DNA of 64,000 bases, from the NCBI RefSeq assembly GCF_900169175.1, contig NZ_FXZM01000002.1:1-64000 (forward strand). The letters run 5' to 3'. Shown here piece by piece: positions 15,882 to 25,482 of this stretch. The DNA comes from Brevibacterium jeotgali (GTDB lineage Bacteria > Actinomycetota > Actinomycetes > Actinomycetales > Brevibacteriaceae). The notes under the pieces are model-generated. The model saw only the letters and a list, made by a program, of their open reading frames with translations, had not been told where the DNA came from and did not search any database. A program made the translations under genes and the position numbers. The stretch's first letter is position 1. Every line of letters starts with the position of its first letter.

Positions 15882-17494
15882 TGAACGCGCGGAAGAACGA
15901 CGCGAAGAAGGCTGCCTCCGCAGCGGATATCGGCTTCGTCGGCATGCTGCGGTGGGCGTGGCGACAGCTGACCACCATGCGGGCGGCACTCATCCTGCTG
16001 CTCGTCCTCGCCCTCGCCGCAATTCCCGGATCGTTGCTGCCCCAGCGCATCCAGGATCCCGGTGCCGTCTCGACGTTCATCGAGGAGAACGGTGCGTGGG
16101 GCGAGTTCCTCGACACCGTCCAGCTGTTCGACGTCTACGAATCCGTCTGGTTCTCCGCGGTCTACATCCTCCTCATGGTGTCACTCGTGGGCTGCATCAT
16201 CCCGCGAACCAAGCACCACTTCCAGGCGATGCGCCAGGCCCCGCCCAAGGCCCCGCGCAGGCTCACCCGCATGTCCGCCTACCGTACGACGCCGCTGTCG
16301 AGGGAGTCGCAGCAGCGCACGGCGGATGAGCTCCTGGACGCGGCCCAGACGCAGCTGAAGGAGTCCGGCTACCGCACCGTCCGTGCCGATGACCACATCG
16401 CCGCCGAACGCGGCTACCTCAAGGAGACGGGCAACCTCGTCTTCCACGTCTCGATCCTGGCGACCGTCATCGTCATGGCGATGGGCGGGTTGCTCGGATA
16501 TTACGGGCAGCGTGTGCTGGTCGAGGGCGATACCTTCTCTAACTCGCTCGTGTCCTACGACTCGTTCGACCCTGGCACGTTCTTCGATGCGAACTCTCTG
16601 GCGGAGTTCCGGCTCACGCTCAACCAGTTGGAGACTCGTTTCGATGATGAGGCGAGCGGTGCCCAGTTCGGCCAGCCGCGCCAGTTCGACGCGAACGTGA
16701 CGCTCAATACCCCGGAGGGGGAGAGCAGTTTTATGCTCCGGCCCAACGAGCCGGTGCGCGTCGACGGCTCACGGGTCTACCTCATCGGCAACGGCTACGC
16801 CCCTGTCATCACGGCCCGCAACGCGAACGGGGACGTCACCTACTCTGGTCCGGCGGTCTTCCTGCCGCAAGACGGCGTGTACACGTCCACCGGCGTCGTG
16901 AAGGTCCCCGATGCCAGCCCCGACCAGCTGGGCTTCGGGGGAGTGCTCCTGCCGACGACCGGTCGCAACGACGACGGCGAGCTCATCTCGACGTTCGCGG
17001 AGCTGCGCAACCCGCTGCTCGTCATGGACGCCTACCGCGGCGACCTAGGCCTGGACTCGGGCGTTCCGCAGTCGGTGTACCAGCTGGAGTCCGACTCCAT
17101 GGAGCAGCTAACCGCCGATGACGGATCTACCTACCAGATGGTCATGCAGCCAGGCGACACCGCCGAACTGCCCGACGGCCACGGCAGCGTGACGTTCGAG
17201 GAGATCCGCAAGTACGCGGCGCTCGACGTCCACCGCGACCCCGTGCAGGTCTGGATGCTGCCGTTCATGGTTCTCTTGTTCGGCGGACTGTCCCTGACGC
17301 TGTTCGTGGCTCGCAGGCGCGTCTGGGTGCGTGTGAGCGGCGGGGAGGTGGAGATCGCGGGGCTGGCACGCGGTGAGGACCCGCGCGTCGATGAGGCCGT
17401 CGAAGAACTCACACAGGTTCTCGCATTAGAATTGCTCGAGCCGGAATCTGCTGATCCAGGCGCGGGCTCCGCACCGAATCGTTCCGGAAAGTAG
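15881..17494 (+). CDS. resB: System II cytochrome c biogenesis protein ResB
   Basis: This 537-residue protein pairs with CcsB to carry haem across the membrane and attach it to apocytochrome c. Features: transmembrane segments at about 34-52 and 98-118, a third after TGNLVFHVSIL (about 185-210), a large extracytoplasmic domain (about 215-450), and a last helix (about 455-480). The short motif MRAALILLLVLALAAIPGS is typical for the first helix. The start is GTG at 15881 in TAGTG, overlapping the stop of the ccdA relic; the longer frame back to 15779 belongs to that relic. ccsB follows after 5 nt. Confidence 0.9.
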   Translation: MNARKNDAKKAASAADIGFVGMLRWAWRQLTTMRAALILLLVLALAAIPGSLLPQRIQDPGAVSTFIEENGAWGEFLDTVQLFDVYESVWFSAVYILLMVSLVGCIIPRTKHHFQAMRQAPPKAPRRLTRMSAYRTTPLSRESQQRTADELLDAAQTQLKESGYRTVRADDHIAAERGYLKETGNLVFHVSILATVIVMAMGGLLGYYGQRVLVEGDTFSNSLVSYDSFDPGTFFDANSLAEFRLTLNQLETRFDDEASGAQFGQPRQFDANVTLNTPEGESSFMLRPNEPVRVDGSRVYLIGNGYAPVITARNANGDVTYSGPAVFLPQDGVYTSTGVVKVPDASPDQLGFGGVLLPTTGRNDDGELISTFAELRNPLLVMDAYRGDLGLDSGVPQSVYQLESDSMEQLTADDGSTYQMVMQPGDTAELPDGHGSVTFEEIRKYAALDVHRDPVQVWMLPFMVLLFGGLSLTLFVARRRVWVRVSGGEVEIAGLARGEDPRVDEAVEELTQVLALELLEPESADPGAGSAPNRSGK

Positions 17495-17499
17495 AGGTC

Positions 17500-18573
17500 A
17501 TGGACGTCAACGTCGCACTCGCACAGTGGTCGAACCTGCTGATCTATTCAGCGATGGCGGTCTACGCATTCGCGTTCATCATCTACGCGTTCGACCTGTT
17601 CGGCCCTGCGTTCGCCGGAGACACGCAAGCAGCTGATGAGAAGACGGGCGCGAAGACCGCTCGGACGTCAGATCGTACGGGTCGGAGTGTCGGCCGCAAG
17701 AGCGAAAGCAGCCACGGCTCGACGACGGCACACGACGGGGCCGCGCCGACCGCGATCGCAGTCCTGGAGGACGGCGGTGGAGACTCCGCTGGAGGGGAGT
17801 CTGACGGCGGAAGGACGCTCGACCTCCGGCGCTGGGCCAGGGCAGGCACCGCGCTGACCGTGCTGGCCACGGCGTTCCTGTTGGGTGCGATCGTCACCCG
17901 GACTCTCGCGGTGATGCGTGTGCCGTGGTCGAACATGATGGAGTACGCGCTCATCGCCTCCGCATTCACCGCGGTCACATACCTCGTGCTGCTGAAGTTC
18001 CGCGACTTCCGCTACCTGGGGACGTTCGTGACCTTCTCCGTCCTGCTGGTGCTGGGACTCTGCATCACGGTATTCCGCACCCCGGCGGCGCAGATCATCC
18101 CCGCTCTGGACAACTACTGGATCTGGATCCACGTACCGATCGCGATCCTGTCGACGGCACTGCTCTACCTGTCCGCGACCATTGCGCTCGTCCAGATCCT
18201 GCGTACCCGCAGCGAGTCGAAGCCGTGGCGGGGACCGCTGCGCTTCATCAACGCGCTGCCGGTGTCCAAGGACCTCGAGAAGACCTCCTATCGCTTGGCG
18301 GCCGTGGGTTTCGTGACGTGGACGTTCACGCTCGTGGCCGGTGCCTTCTGGGCGGAGATCGCCTGGGGCCGCTACTGGGGCTGGGACCCAAAAGAGGTCT
18401 GGACGTTCGTCGTGTGGGTCGTCTACGCGGCATACCTCCACGCACGTGCCACACGAGGCTGGACGCCTACTCGCGTGGCGGTGCTGAACCTCATCGGCAT
18501 CGGGACGGTGGTCTTCAACTTCTCCGTCGTGAACCTGTACATCAGCGGTCTCCACTCATACGCAGGAGTCTGA
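17500..18573 (+). CDS. ccsB: System II cytochrome c biogenesis protein CcsB (ResC)
   Basis: This 357-residue haem-handling membrane protein carries the tryptophan-rich WWD signature WGRYWGWDPKEVWTF, conserved histidines (WIHVPIA; YLHARATRGW; SGLHSY) and about eight helices. Between the first helix and the rest is a long hydrophilic, low-complexity insert (about 40-108, rich in Thr, Arg, Ser, Gly). With ResB it forms the haem lyase needed for QcrC and other c-type cytochromes. It is spaced 5 nt from resB. Confidence 0.93.
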   Translation: MDVNVALAQWSNLLIYSAMAVYAFAFIIYAFDLFGPAFAGDTQAADEKTGAKTARTSDRTGRSVGRKSESSHGSTTAHDGAAPTAIAVLEDGGGDSAGGESDGGRTLDLRRWARAGTALTVLATAFLLGAIVTRTLAVMRVPWSNMMEYALIASAFTAVTYLVLLKFRDFRYLGTFVTFSVLLVLGLCITVFRTPAAQIIPALDNYWIWIHVPIAILSTALLYLSATIALVQILRTRSESKPWRGPLRFINALPVSKDLEKTSYRLAAVGFVTWTFTLVAGAFWAEIAWGRYWGWDPKEVWTFVVWVVYAAYLHARATRGWTPTRVAVLNLIGIGTVVFNFSVVNLYISGLHSYAGV

Positions 18574-18890
18574 GGGAATAGCCGAATGCGCAAGCACCGC
18601 CCGCGTCCGAGTCATCATGACTCAGGCACTGTTACGCAACGATCCACATTGCTGCACCTCCTGTGCGCGAAGAGGACCTACACGATGAGAGTTCAATGCT
18701 TATGGGACATCGGCATTCCAACGCTTCGGCCATCGCATGGTGACCGCCAAGGCCACGCTTTGCGCATTTCTCCTACGCGGCTGTGTAGAAAATGTGGCGT
18801 AGAACAAGTTGCATTTGAAACTATCCACGGGCTCGCACCGAGCCCAGCACAGCCTGGTCCCATTCGACGTGCAGGAGGCGAACAACGCCC
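18574..18890. other. Intergenic region before the tlpA-like gene, with a 15-bp palindrome
   Basis: No gene is supported. GAGTCAT-C-ATGACTC at 18609-18623 is a perfect inverted repeat 36 nt after ccsB and could bind a dimeric regulator or end the transcript. The right half is unusually AT-rich for this chromosome (around 18780-18830) and probably includes the tlpA promoter. Confidence 0.4.
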
Positions 18891-19502
18891 ATGACTTCCA
18901 GCGACACGACCCGCAGGGCGCTGCTCAGAGCTGGCAGCTTGCTCGCCGGCGCCTCGACCCTCACCCTGCTCGGCTGCGCCCCAAGCGATGATGCCGTGCA
19001 GGGCAACGATGGCGGCGACCAGGGATACGTCTCCGGCGCAGGCGTCATCACCCAGCTGGCCACCGCAGAACGCGGGGAGCCCATCGAGCTTGCGGGCGAG
19101 TACACCGATGGCACACCTTTCAACCTGACGGAGTGGAGAGGCGCACCGGTCGTGCTCAACCTCTGGTACGCAGCCTGCCCGCCTTGCCGCGAGGAGGCAC
19201 CGGCGCTGCAAGCGAACTACGAACGCTTCCAAGACGATGACGTGGAATTCCTGGGCATCAACGTGCGCGACCAGGCTCCAGCCGCCGACGCATTCGCGAA
19301 GACGTTCGGGCTGACATTCCCCTCTATGCTCGATCTCAGAGGCGAGGCTGTCATGGCCCTCGCAGGCGTCCTGCCGCCCCAAGCAGTTCCCTCCACCGTC
19401 GTCCTCGACGACCAGGGACGGACTGCTGCTCGCGCGGTCGGAGCAATCGAAGACTCCACCCTCAAAGCCCTGATCTCCGACGTCCTGGCAGAAGACTCAT
19501 GA
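18891..19502 (+). CDS. TlpA/ResA-like thiol-disulfide oxidoreductase lipoprotein
   Basis: This 203-residue protein has an N-terminal signal with twin arginines (TRRALLRAG) and a lipobox (LTLLGCAP, Cys about 28), so it should be lipid-anchored outside the membrane. The thioredoxin-like domain has the active site CPPC in [15 protein letters not shown] and the cis-proline loop [10 protein letters not shown]. It would reduce the CxxCH cysteines of apocytochrome c using electrons from CcdA, whose gene starts within its stop codon (ATGA). Confidence 0.9.
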   Translation: MTSSDTTRRALLRAGSLLAGASTLTLLGCAPSDDAVQGNDGGDQGYVSGAGVITQLATAERGEPIELAGEYTDGTPFNLTEWRGAPVVLNLWYAACPPCREEAPALQANYERFQDDDVEFLGINVRDQAPAADAFAKTFGLTFPSMLDLRGEAVMALAGVLPPQAVPSTVVLDDQGRTAARAVGAIEDSTLKALISDVLAEDS

Positions 19503-20278
19503 TCGCGGCCGCCTCGATCGGAGAGATCTTCTCGCAGACCGCACTGTCCGGCCCCATGCTGCTGGCGATCCCCGTCGCGATCCTGGCCGGCGTCGTCTCG
19601 TTCCTCTCTCCTTGCGTCCTGCCCCTGGTGCCCGGATACATGGGATACGTCACCGGCTTGGGTGGGGGTGCACTGACCGATCAGAAGATGGGCAGAGTCA
19701 TCCTCGGCGTCTCGCTGTTCATCAGCGGCTTCGCCATCGTGTTCGTCGCCATGGGCCTGATGTTCAGCCTCGCGGGCGTACTGCTGAGCGAATGGGCTGA
19801 CCTCCTCAACCGCATCATGGGCGTCATCGTCATCCTCGCCGGCGTCGTCTTCATGGGCGGGATGGGCATGTTCCAGCAGAAGAAGCAGCTCCAACGCCGC
19901 CCCCGCGCCGGCCTCGCCGGCGCACCTGTGCTCGGGGCCACATTCGCGCTGAGCTGGGCGCCCTGCATGGGCCCCACCCTCGCCGCTGTGCTGGCACTCT
20001 CCAGCAGCTTCGGCACGACCGGGACGGACGGGATCTGGCGCGGAGCGATCTTGACGCTCATGTACTGCCTCGGCCTCGGCGTGCCATTCCTCGGCCTCGC
20101 CATCATGATCGTGAAGGGGACCGGGAAGCTGCAGTGGGCACGCGACAATCACACCCTGATCACACGCATCGGTGGCGGCATGCTCATCATCATCGGCCTG
20201 CTGCTCGTCAGCGGTGTGTGGACGCACTGGGTCAACAGCCTCCAAGGCATGATCGGCGGCTTCGAGACCATCATCTAG
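19499..20278 (+). CDS. ccdA: Cytochrome c biogenesis transmembrane protein CcdA
   Basis: This 259-residue DsbD-like membrane protein has about six helices and the two redox-active cysteine motifs [13 protein letters not shown] and [13 protein letters not shown]. It passes reducing power from cytoplasmic thioredoxin to TlpA/ResA. The ATG overlaps the stop of the tlpA-like gene. The usual actinobacterial order is tlpA-ccdA-resB-ccsB; here ccdA lies after ccsB and a ccdA relic remains before resB, so the cluster has been rearranged. An IS5-family element begins 47 nt downstream. Confidence 0.93.
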   Translation: MIAAASIGEIFSQTALSGPMLLAIPVAILAGVVSFLSPCVLPLVPGYMGYVTGLGGGALTDQKMGRVILGVSLFISGFAIVFVAMGLMFSLAGVLLSEWADLLNRIMGVIVILAGVVFMGGMGMFQQKKQLQRRPRAGLAGAPVLGATFALSWAPCMGPTLAAVLALSSSFGTTGTDGIWRGAILTLMYCLGLGVPFLGLAIMIVKGTGKLQWARDNHTLITRIGGGMLIIIGLLLVSGVWTHWVNSLQGMIGGFETII

Positions 20279-20321
20279 AAACCGCCTCACCATCACACAC
20301 GCACCAATTCGACATGCCAGA

Positions 20322-20729
20322 CTAGGGCATGTCTGATAAATGTCTGGTCCAGGCGATGACGGTGTGGAGGACGACCGCAGCTCGGTAGGTCACAGCGTAT
20401 TTGTCGTAGCGGGTGGCGAGTCCGCGCCACTGCTTGATGTGGCTGTAGCGACGCTCGACGACGTTGCGGTTCTTATAGTCAGCAACATCGAGCTCGACTG
20501 GACGTCCACCGCGAGCTCCACGACGCTTCCGATGGCCTTTCTGGCCCTCTGGTTCGGGGATGACCGCCTTGATCCCGCGAGCGCGCAGGTGGTTGCGGAT
20601 CGCGCGAGACGAGTACGCCTTGTCCGCCCGGACCGCGTCGGGACGGGTACGTGGACGCCCGACGTTCCTGGGCACCCGCAGGTGCTGCATCAGCGGCAGG
20701 AACATCGGTGAGTCACCTGCCTGCCCTGG
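20322..20729 (-). pseudogene. IS5-family transposase, C-terminal part
   Basis: It encodes TPGQAGDSPMF, ADKAYSSRAIRNHLRARGI (second catalytic region) and NVVERRYSHIKQWRGLATRYDK, carrying the final Glu and the YREK-like signature of IS5 transposases. The first part is at 24767-25253; the two join in frame across the CCTGG duplication once the IS21 element is removed. The stop codon TAG lies in the CTAG target duplication outside the element. Confidence 0.9.
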
Positions 20730-20840
20730 TGTCAAGGGACAGTGGGACCTCCCTGTGGGCGGACACCAGATCTCCCTGCTGGCGGACAGCTCATCTCCCT
20801 GTCCACGGACAACGGATCTCCTCTGCCCCGCTCCACCTCC

Positions 20841-21420
20841 TCAGCTCAACGCGATCACCCCGCGACCCCCGGTAGCCTCGGACAGCCGCATCGACGGGCC
20901 CTCGGTTTCGATGACGTGCGCGTGATGCAACAACCGATCCACCGCCGCGGTCGCGATCGTTTTCGGCATGATCGAATCAAACCCCGAAGGATGAAGATTC
21001 GACGTCACGACCAGGCTGCGACGCTCATACACAGTCTGTAGAACGCCTCTCCAGCAGCCTGTCCCGACGGCAGCATCCCGATGTCATCAACGACGATGAC
21101 GTCGCATCGGGTGATCCGTCCGATCGTTCTGGCGATACTGCCATCGACCGCCGCGCTCGATACCGCCTGCTCCAACGACTCCAGCGTGTGCCACGCCACA
21201 CGCAGCCCCTCATCGATGGCCTTGTGCGCAAGCGCTTCCACGAAATGCGTCTTACCCGTGCCCGATGGTCCGCTCAACGCGAGGTTCTCTGACCGGTGGA
21301 CCCATTCCAACCCGGCAAGGGCCTGCTGGGCCGGCAACGGTATCGAGGAATCAGCCTCCCGCCACGAAGAGAACGTCTTACCCGCCGGCAGCCCTGCCTG
21401 CTTACGCCGACTGGCGGGCC
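20841..21420 (-). pseudogene. IstB-like ATPase, C-terminal part (frameshifted)
   Basis: It begins SRRKQAGLPAGKTFSSW and contains the AAA+ Walker A (SGPSGTGKTHF) and Walker B (DVIVVDDIGM) of the IS21 helper ATPase. Near 21035 the frame is lost (AFYRLC, where a VYERRS segment should follow) and resumes one frame over as VYERRSLVVTSNLHPSGFD. A deletion of a few bases is the simplest explanation. It is thus broken both by the IS3 insertion and by this lesion. Confidence 0.88.
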
Positions 21421-21455
21421 TGACCCCTGAGTAGTGGACACGACGGTGTGTCATT

Positions 21456-22358
21456 TCAGGCGGCAAGGTCCAGCGTAGAGGCGCATGCGGCCTCGTAGTC
21501 AAGCGGGGATCGATACGCGAGGGCGGAGTGCCTCCGACTGGTGTTGTAGCGCACGATCCACCGAAAGACGTCCTGACGGCATTCGGGCCCGCTGGACCAC
21601 CGCTTCGCGCCCTGCAGCGTCTCGCGCTTCAGCGTGGCGTTGAGAGCTTCGGCCAGCGCGTTGTCCGCGCTCGACCCGATCCGGCCCATCGACTGGATCA
21701 CCCCCAGCCGGCGGCACGTCGCCTGGAAAGCCGAAGACGTGTACTGGCGACCGTGGTCCGTATGCATAATAGAGCGGAACATACTTACTCTGTTGTGTGA
21801 TGCGTGATGGAGCGCGTCCTCAACGAGACTCGTGCGCATGTGCTCCGCGATTGACCAGCCCACGATCCTCTTCGAGCACACATCGATGACCGTGGCCAGA
21901 TACAGATTCTTCCCCTCCGCCCCATACGGCAGATAGGTAATATCGCCGACGAACCTCGTGCCCGACTCGGAGGTAGTGAAGTCCCGCTCGAGCAGGTCAG
22001 GGAACACCCGGGCGCCGGGATCTCTGACGGTCGTTCGGAACGGCTTGCGCAGATGCACACCGACCAGCTGGTGCTCACGCATCAGTCGAGCGACTCGCTT
22101 GTGGTTCACCGGACCATCAACGCGCGGATCGCACGCGAGCTCCGCAGTCATCCTCCGGTACCCGTACGTGTGATCCCGCTCCTCATGGACCTCGTGCATC
22201 CGGGCGACCAGCTGCGCGTCCACACCCTCTCGACGCTGCCGCGCCGGGCGGGACTCACGCCACTTGTAGAACGAGGATCGCTGCAGGCCCAGCAGCTGGC
22301 ACATCCGCTTCACCCGGTGGGTGTGACGGTGGTCCTCGACGAACTGGAAGCGGATCAC
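21456..22358 (-). CDS. IS3-family OrfB transposase (DDE catalytic subunit)
   Basis: This 300-residue protein has an HTH_21 region (about 35-95), followed by the rve integrase core with catalytic acidic residues in GTRFVGDITYLPYG, SIMHTDHGRQYTSS and ADNALAEALNATLKRE. The C-terminal TSRRHSALAYRSPLDYE is typical. It starts with GTG overlapping the orfA stop; the active transposase is usually an OrfAB fusion made by frameshifting there. The reading frame is intact, so this copy may still be mobile. Confidence 0.93.
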   Translation of the reverse strand: MIRFQFVEDHRHTHRVKRMCQLLGLQRSSFYKWRESRPARQRREGVDAQLVARMHEVHEERDHTYGYRRMTAELACDPRVDGPVNHKRVARLMREHQLVGVHLRKPFRTTVRDPGARVFPDLLERDFTTSESGTRFVGDITYLPYGAEGKNLYLATVIDVCSKRIVGWSIAEHMRTSLVEDALHHASHNRVSMFRSIMHTDHGRQYTSSAFQATCRRLGVIQSMGRIGSSADNALAEALNATLKRETLQGAKRWSSGPECRQDVFRWIVRYNTSRRHSALAYRSPLDYEAACASTLDLAA

Positions 22359-22720
22359 CAGGTTGTCTCTGCCGCGAAATACTTCGTGGCTTTCCGCAGG
22401 ATCGCCCGCTCCTCCGCGAGCCGTTCGACGTCACCGCGCAGCGACGTTCTCTCGTTCCGCAACGCCTCGTTCTCCACGCGCAGGCGTGCCAGCTCCTCTT
22501 CGGACGTCTCTGGGTCCCTCGTGGCAGTGTCTGGATGCGTCGGGACCTTTCCGGCTGCCTTGCGGGCCTTGTGGACCCACGTCTTCAGCGCGCCGCGAGA
22601 GATCCCCAGATCCGCTGCGGTCTTCGAGTAGGACAGCTCCGGGCGCGACTCGTACAGGGCCACGGCATCGGCTTTGAACTCATCGGAGTACATGTTCGTC
22701 GGCATGGTGGTGACTCGCAT
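22355..22720 (-). CDS. IS3-family OrfA
   Basis: The reading is 121 codons, with a likely start at the internal MPTNMYSDEFKADAVAL (Met6). An HTH domain (YSKTAADLGISRGALKTWV) is followed by a leucine-rich coiled coil (ELARLRVENEALRNE) for dimerisation with OrfB, ending KATKYFAAETTW. It is intact and located 50 nt inside the right end of IS3 element B. Confidence 0.92.
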   Translation of the reverse strand: MRVTTMPTNMYSDEFKADAVALYESRPELSYSKTAADLGISRGALKTWVHKARKAAGKVPTHPDTATRDPETSEEELARLRVENEALRNERTSLRGDVERLAEERAILRKATKYFAAETTW

Positions 22721-22771
22721 TCTCCGGCCCAGTATGGGCCAGGCTCAGCGTGTCCACCACCCGGGGGTCAG

Positions 22772-23000
22772 CCCCGGCTTTCGTCGCCTCGTCCCGACCC
22801 CGGGCCTCTTCCGCCAACAGCACCCGCAACACCTCCGCAGGATCCCACCGCTGAGCCTTCGCCGTAGCCAGAACATCAGCTGCGATCGCTCTCAGATACG
22901 GCATCCGCATCCTCTTCAACAACTCGACAAGCTCGTCCGGCAGCGGCGGCGGGGACGGACTCGACGACACCCGACGCGCCTCGCTCGTTGACAGACTCAT
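22772..23000 (-). pseudogene. IstB-like ATPase, N-terminal part
   Basis: It starts at ATG 23000, overlapping the istA stop (ATGA), and reads ELVELLKRMRMPYLRAIAADVLATA, RWDPAEVLRVLLAEEARGRDEATKAG before the IS3 element cuts it. The remainder is at 20841-21420. I could not restore one uninterrupted frame across the junction by removing the element and one GCC, so a further small lesion is likely. Confidence 0.88.
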
Positions 23001-24583
23001 CCGTTCCTCACCTCCTGCACCGGCGCAGCAGTCTCGGTGGTGAATCCCGCCCACGCGCTGGTGCCCGGCTGGACGGAAAACGCGTCATCCGCGATCACAC
23101 GATCGACAGCACCGGTCACGGTGTGGTGATCGACGATCATCGCCAGATCCGTCTCCCCGAACCGTCCTGCCGCGGCCGCGACTCCCAACCCATGATCGAC
23201 CCGACTGACACCGACCAGTGCGGCCAGCTCGACAGCGGACGCCATCTTCGCCCGGATCCGTGAGGCTCCGACCGCGGATGCCTCGACAAGCCACAGCTTC
23301 GCGCCTTTCCCCAGTGCCAGGAACGTCTCCTCCGCCACGGTCCGGGGTTTGACCACCGGCGGCCTGGGACCACCACCCGGCTCCTGTGGATGATCCGGAT
23401 AGTGGGCAAGATCGATTCGCGGACTGCCCGGCGTCGATGTCTGATGCCGAGCGACTTCAACCAGCCCGCATCTGCCCGCAGCCCACTCCGGGGTCACTGG
23501 CAGGGCGTCTAGATTCGCCACGATGACCAGTTCGGATCCCGCGACACGCACCCACACCTCGGCATCGACCAAACCGGCAGGAGTCGAGTAGCGCACCGAA
23601 TTGAACCGGATCGTCTGATCCACCCCCACGTGCCTCGTGACTCCCAGTGCCAGCGTGTGCGGCTGCTGCGGCAGCCTGTGCAAACGACGCCGCTCCTCGA
23701 CGAGGGCCTCGTTCGGCACCCTGTGGGACTCCCGATGCTTCCGCGCATTCACCCGTGCGCAGAACCCGGCGCACGCCTCCTCCAACTGCGCAAACGACGC
23801 GTACTGACCGGCCAGGTTCGCGCTCGTGGGCACCAGATCCGCTTTCGCGATCCTCACCGTCGCCTCCGCCCCGCCCTTCGATTCGGGGTCATACGGCACG
23901 CACGTATGGACCTGCGTGCCATAGTGACGACCCGCGGCCACGATGTCCGGATGCCGCACCGCGACCCCGGCCACGTGCTCGATCGTGACGGTCTTCGGGT
24001 TGTCCGTCAGCAGGAACGACGGCACCCCACCGATCGTGCGCAGCGTCTGGTCCAAGCACGCCACCAGCCCCGCCAGCGTCAGGTCCCACACCGGGATCAC
24101 CACCCGGAAGCGTGAAAACGCCAGCCATGCACAGAACAGCCATGTCTGCCGCAGCACCCCGTCGGGGCCCGGCACCTTCGGCCCTTGTCCCCAATCGAAC
24201 TGCAGCCACAGCCCCGGCTCCGCGATCCACGGACGATACGCCCGCCGCCGACCGGCCCGCCAGACCTTCTTCGCCTCGGCCACGGCTCGACGCGTGGAGC
24301 GTTCCGTGCCTGTGAACCCCAGATCAACCAACCGCGCGTGGATCACATCAGCACGCACACTGCCGTGGGAACGCTCCACCCATTCCTCGATCTTCGGACC
24401 GTACGGGTCCGTGATCCTCTCTCGTCTGCCCGGTCCTGTTACCGGGCGACCAGCGTCTCGTTGCGCGACGTATCTGCGAACAGTCTTCGGATCGACACCC
24501 GCAAGCTCTGCTGCGGAATGCGCGTTGCCTGTCGTGTCGAATGCTTCAAGAATTTCCATGACTTCCCTGTCAGACTTCTTCAT
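22997..24583 (-). CDS. istA: IS21-family transposase IstA
   Basis: This 528-residue transposase has an N-terminal HTH (AAELAGVDPKTVRRYVAQ) and the rve catalytic core with acidic residues in WLQFDWGQGPKV, LTDNPKTVTIE and YDPESKGGAEATV (the final Glu). A C-terminal Mu-type beta-barrel region is suggested around RFNSVRYSTPAGLVDAEVW. ATG 24583 is preferred over one 42 nt upstream because GAAGGGG precedes it. The frame is intact, but its helper istB is not. Confidence 0.92.
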   Translation of the reverse strand: MKKSDREVMEILEAFDTTGNAHSAAELAGVDPKTVRRYVAQRDAGRPVTGPGRRERITDPYGPKIEEWVERSHGSVRADVIHARLVDLGFTGTERSTRRAVAEAKKVWRAGRRRAYRPWIAEPGLWLQFDWGQGPKVPGPDGVLRQTWLFCAWLAFSRFRVVIPVWDLTLAGLVACLDQTLRTIGGVPSFLLTDNPKTVTIEHVAGVAVRHPDIVAAGRHYGTQVHTCVPYDPESKGGAEATVRIAKADLVPTSANLAGQYASFAQLEEACAGFCARVNARKHRESHRVPNEALVEERRRLHRLPQQPHTLALGVTRHVGVDQTIRFNSVRYSTPAGLVDAEVWVRVAGSELVIVANLDALPVTPEWAAGRCGLVEVARHQTSTPGSPRIDLAHYPDHPQEPGGGPRPPVVKPRTVAEETFLALGKGAKLWLVEASAVGASRIRAKMASAVELAALVGVSRVDHGLGVAAAAGRFGETDLAMIVDHHTVTGAVDRVIADDAFSVQPGTSAWAGFTTETAAPVQEVRNG

Positions 24584-24766
24584 GTGGCCCCTTCGCCGGG
24601 AACTGCTTCGTGTGTGGTGAGACACTCACGATCAGAACCGGGAAGGGGCTACTTCTCTAGGACCGACACGGCCCCGGGACTCAGCTGCGACAGGGAGATC
24701 AGCTGTCCGTCTACGAGGAAGTCCCTGTCCGCCTACAGGGATCTTCTACTGTCCGCTTACACCTGG

Positions 24767-25253
24767 ACTCAACAGCGTGACCAGTGGCAGTCCGTGGCCG
24801 TCGACGAGTTGATGGATCTTCGTGGACAAGCCGCCGCGGGAGCGGCCGATGCCGTGATCAGGCGGCTCGATGCCCGGATTCTTGTAACTCGATGAAGCCC
24901 CCTGTGACACGAGTGGCGTTCGTCGCGTGCTGATGAGCGCGAACGATGGTCGCGTCCACCGATACCGACCAGTCGACCAGCCCTTCCGCGTCAGCGGCGG
25001 CGGTGAGGGTGTCGAGGACTTCGTCCCAGGTCCCTTCGGCTGCCATCCTGCGGTGCCAGGTCCAGACCGTCTGCCACGGTCCGAAGACCTCTGGGAGATC
25101 GCGCCATGCGATGCCGGATCGGTACCGGTAGATGATCGCTTCGACCATCCTGCGGGCATCGGAGAACGGTCTGCCTCTGCGTCCGGTCGGACGTGGGAGC
25201 ATGTCCTTGATCAGCGACCACTGGGCATCCGAGAGCAACTGGAAACGCGACAT
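24767..25253 (-). pseudogene. IS5-family transposase, N-terminal part (two overlapping frames)
   Basis: The first frame (from ATG 25253) reads MSRFQLLSDAQWSLIKDML, GRRGRPFSDARRMVEAIIYR and WSVSVDATIVRAHQHA with the first catalytic Asp. The second frame continues GIGRSRGGLSTKIHQLVDGHGLPL and is cut by the IS21 end after VTLLSPG. The shift between frames near 24900 may be the programmed frameshift common in IS427-group elements. The C-terminal part is at 20322-20729. Confidence 0.88.
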
Positions 25254-25303
25254 AGGAACACGCTCTCAGCGAGCGTCCCGAATCTTTGTCAGACACGCCC
25301 TAG

Positions 25304-25482
25304 GGACACATATGAGCCTCTATGAGACTCCTGCCCATCGTCTTCACCGCAAGCGTCGTGTCCATCTGCTCGGTCGCCTCGATGAGGAACCCCACCACGT
25401 GGCCCTCGGCCAGCCATTCCTGCATGTCCGGAGGCAACAAGAACTCCTGATCACATTCTATCTCACGATACGACTTCGCCAT
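25304..25482 (-). pseudogene. IS1182-type transposase, N-terminal fragment
   Basis: MAKSYREIECDQEFLLPP followed by EWLAEGHVVGFLIEA is the highly recognisable start of IS1182-family transposases. After about 42 residues the match fades and the frame stops at the IS5 insertion. The rest of the gene is absent. It was probably already a fragment or was deleted during the IS5 insertion. Confidence 0.75.

Larger units (their letters stand above)
21421..22771 (-). mobile_element. IS3-family insertion sequence (element B), intact
   Basis: This 1351-bp element has inverted ends TGACCCCTGAGTAGTGGACAC (core TGACCCC..G.GTGGACAC) at 21421 and the complement at 22771, and a 3-bp target duplication GCC (21418-21420 and 22772-22774). 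Both open frames are complete. It interrupts the IS21 istB gene. The small remnant at 540-615 derives from the same or a very similar element. Confidence 0.92.
20730..24761 (-). mobile_element. IS21-family insertion sequence, split by an IS3 element
   Basis: The ends start TGTCAAGGGACAG (20730) and TGTAAGCGGACAG on the other strand (24761). Subterminal repeats of the type GTGGGCGGACA/GTAGGCGGACA occur several times near each end, a hallmark of IS21. A 5-bp target duplication CCTGG flanks it (20725-20729 and 24762-24766). It encodes istA and istB; istB is broken by the IS3 element at 21421-22771. Confidence 0.9.
20326..25299 (-). mobile_element. IS5-family insertion sequence, split by an IS21 element
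   Basis: The inverted termini begin GGCATGTCTGATAAA at 20326 and GGCGTGTCTGACAAA on the complement at 25299. A CTAG target duplication flanks them (20322-20325 and 25300-25303). Its transposase gene is divided by the IS21 element 20730-24761. Without it the element is about 0.94 kb, usual for the IS427-like group. It inserted in the remains of an IS1182-type gene. Confidence 0.88.

Noticed and set aside
18586..18894. 102-codon ORF between ccsB and the tlpA-like gene
   Set aside because: It lacks a family match and codon bias, runs through an AT-rich promoter-like segment and ends inside the tlpA start.
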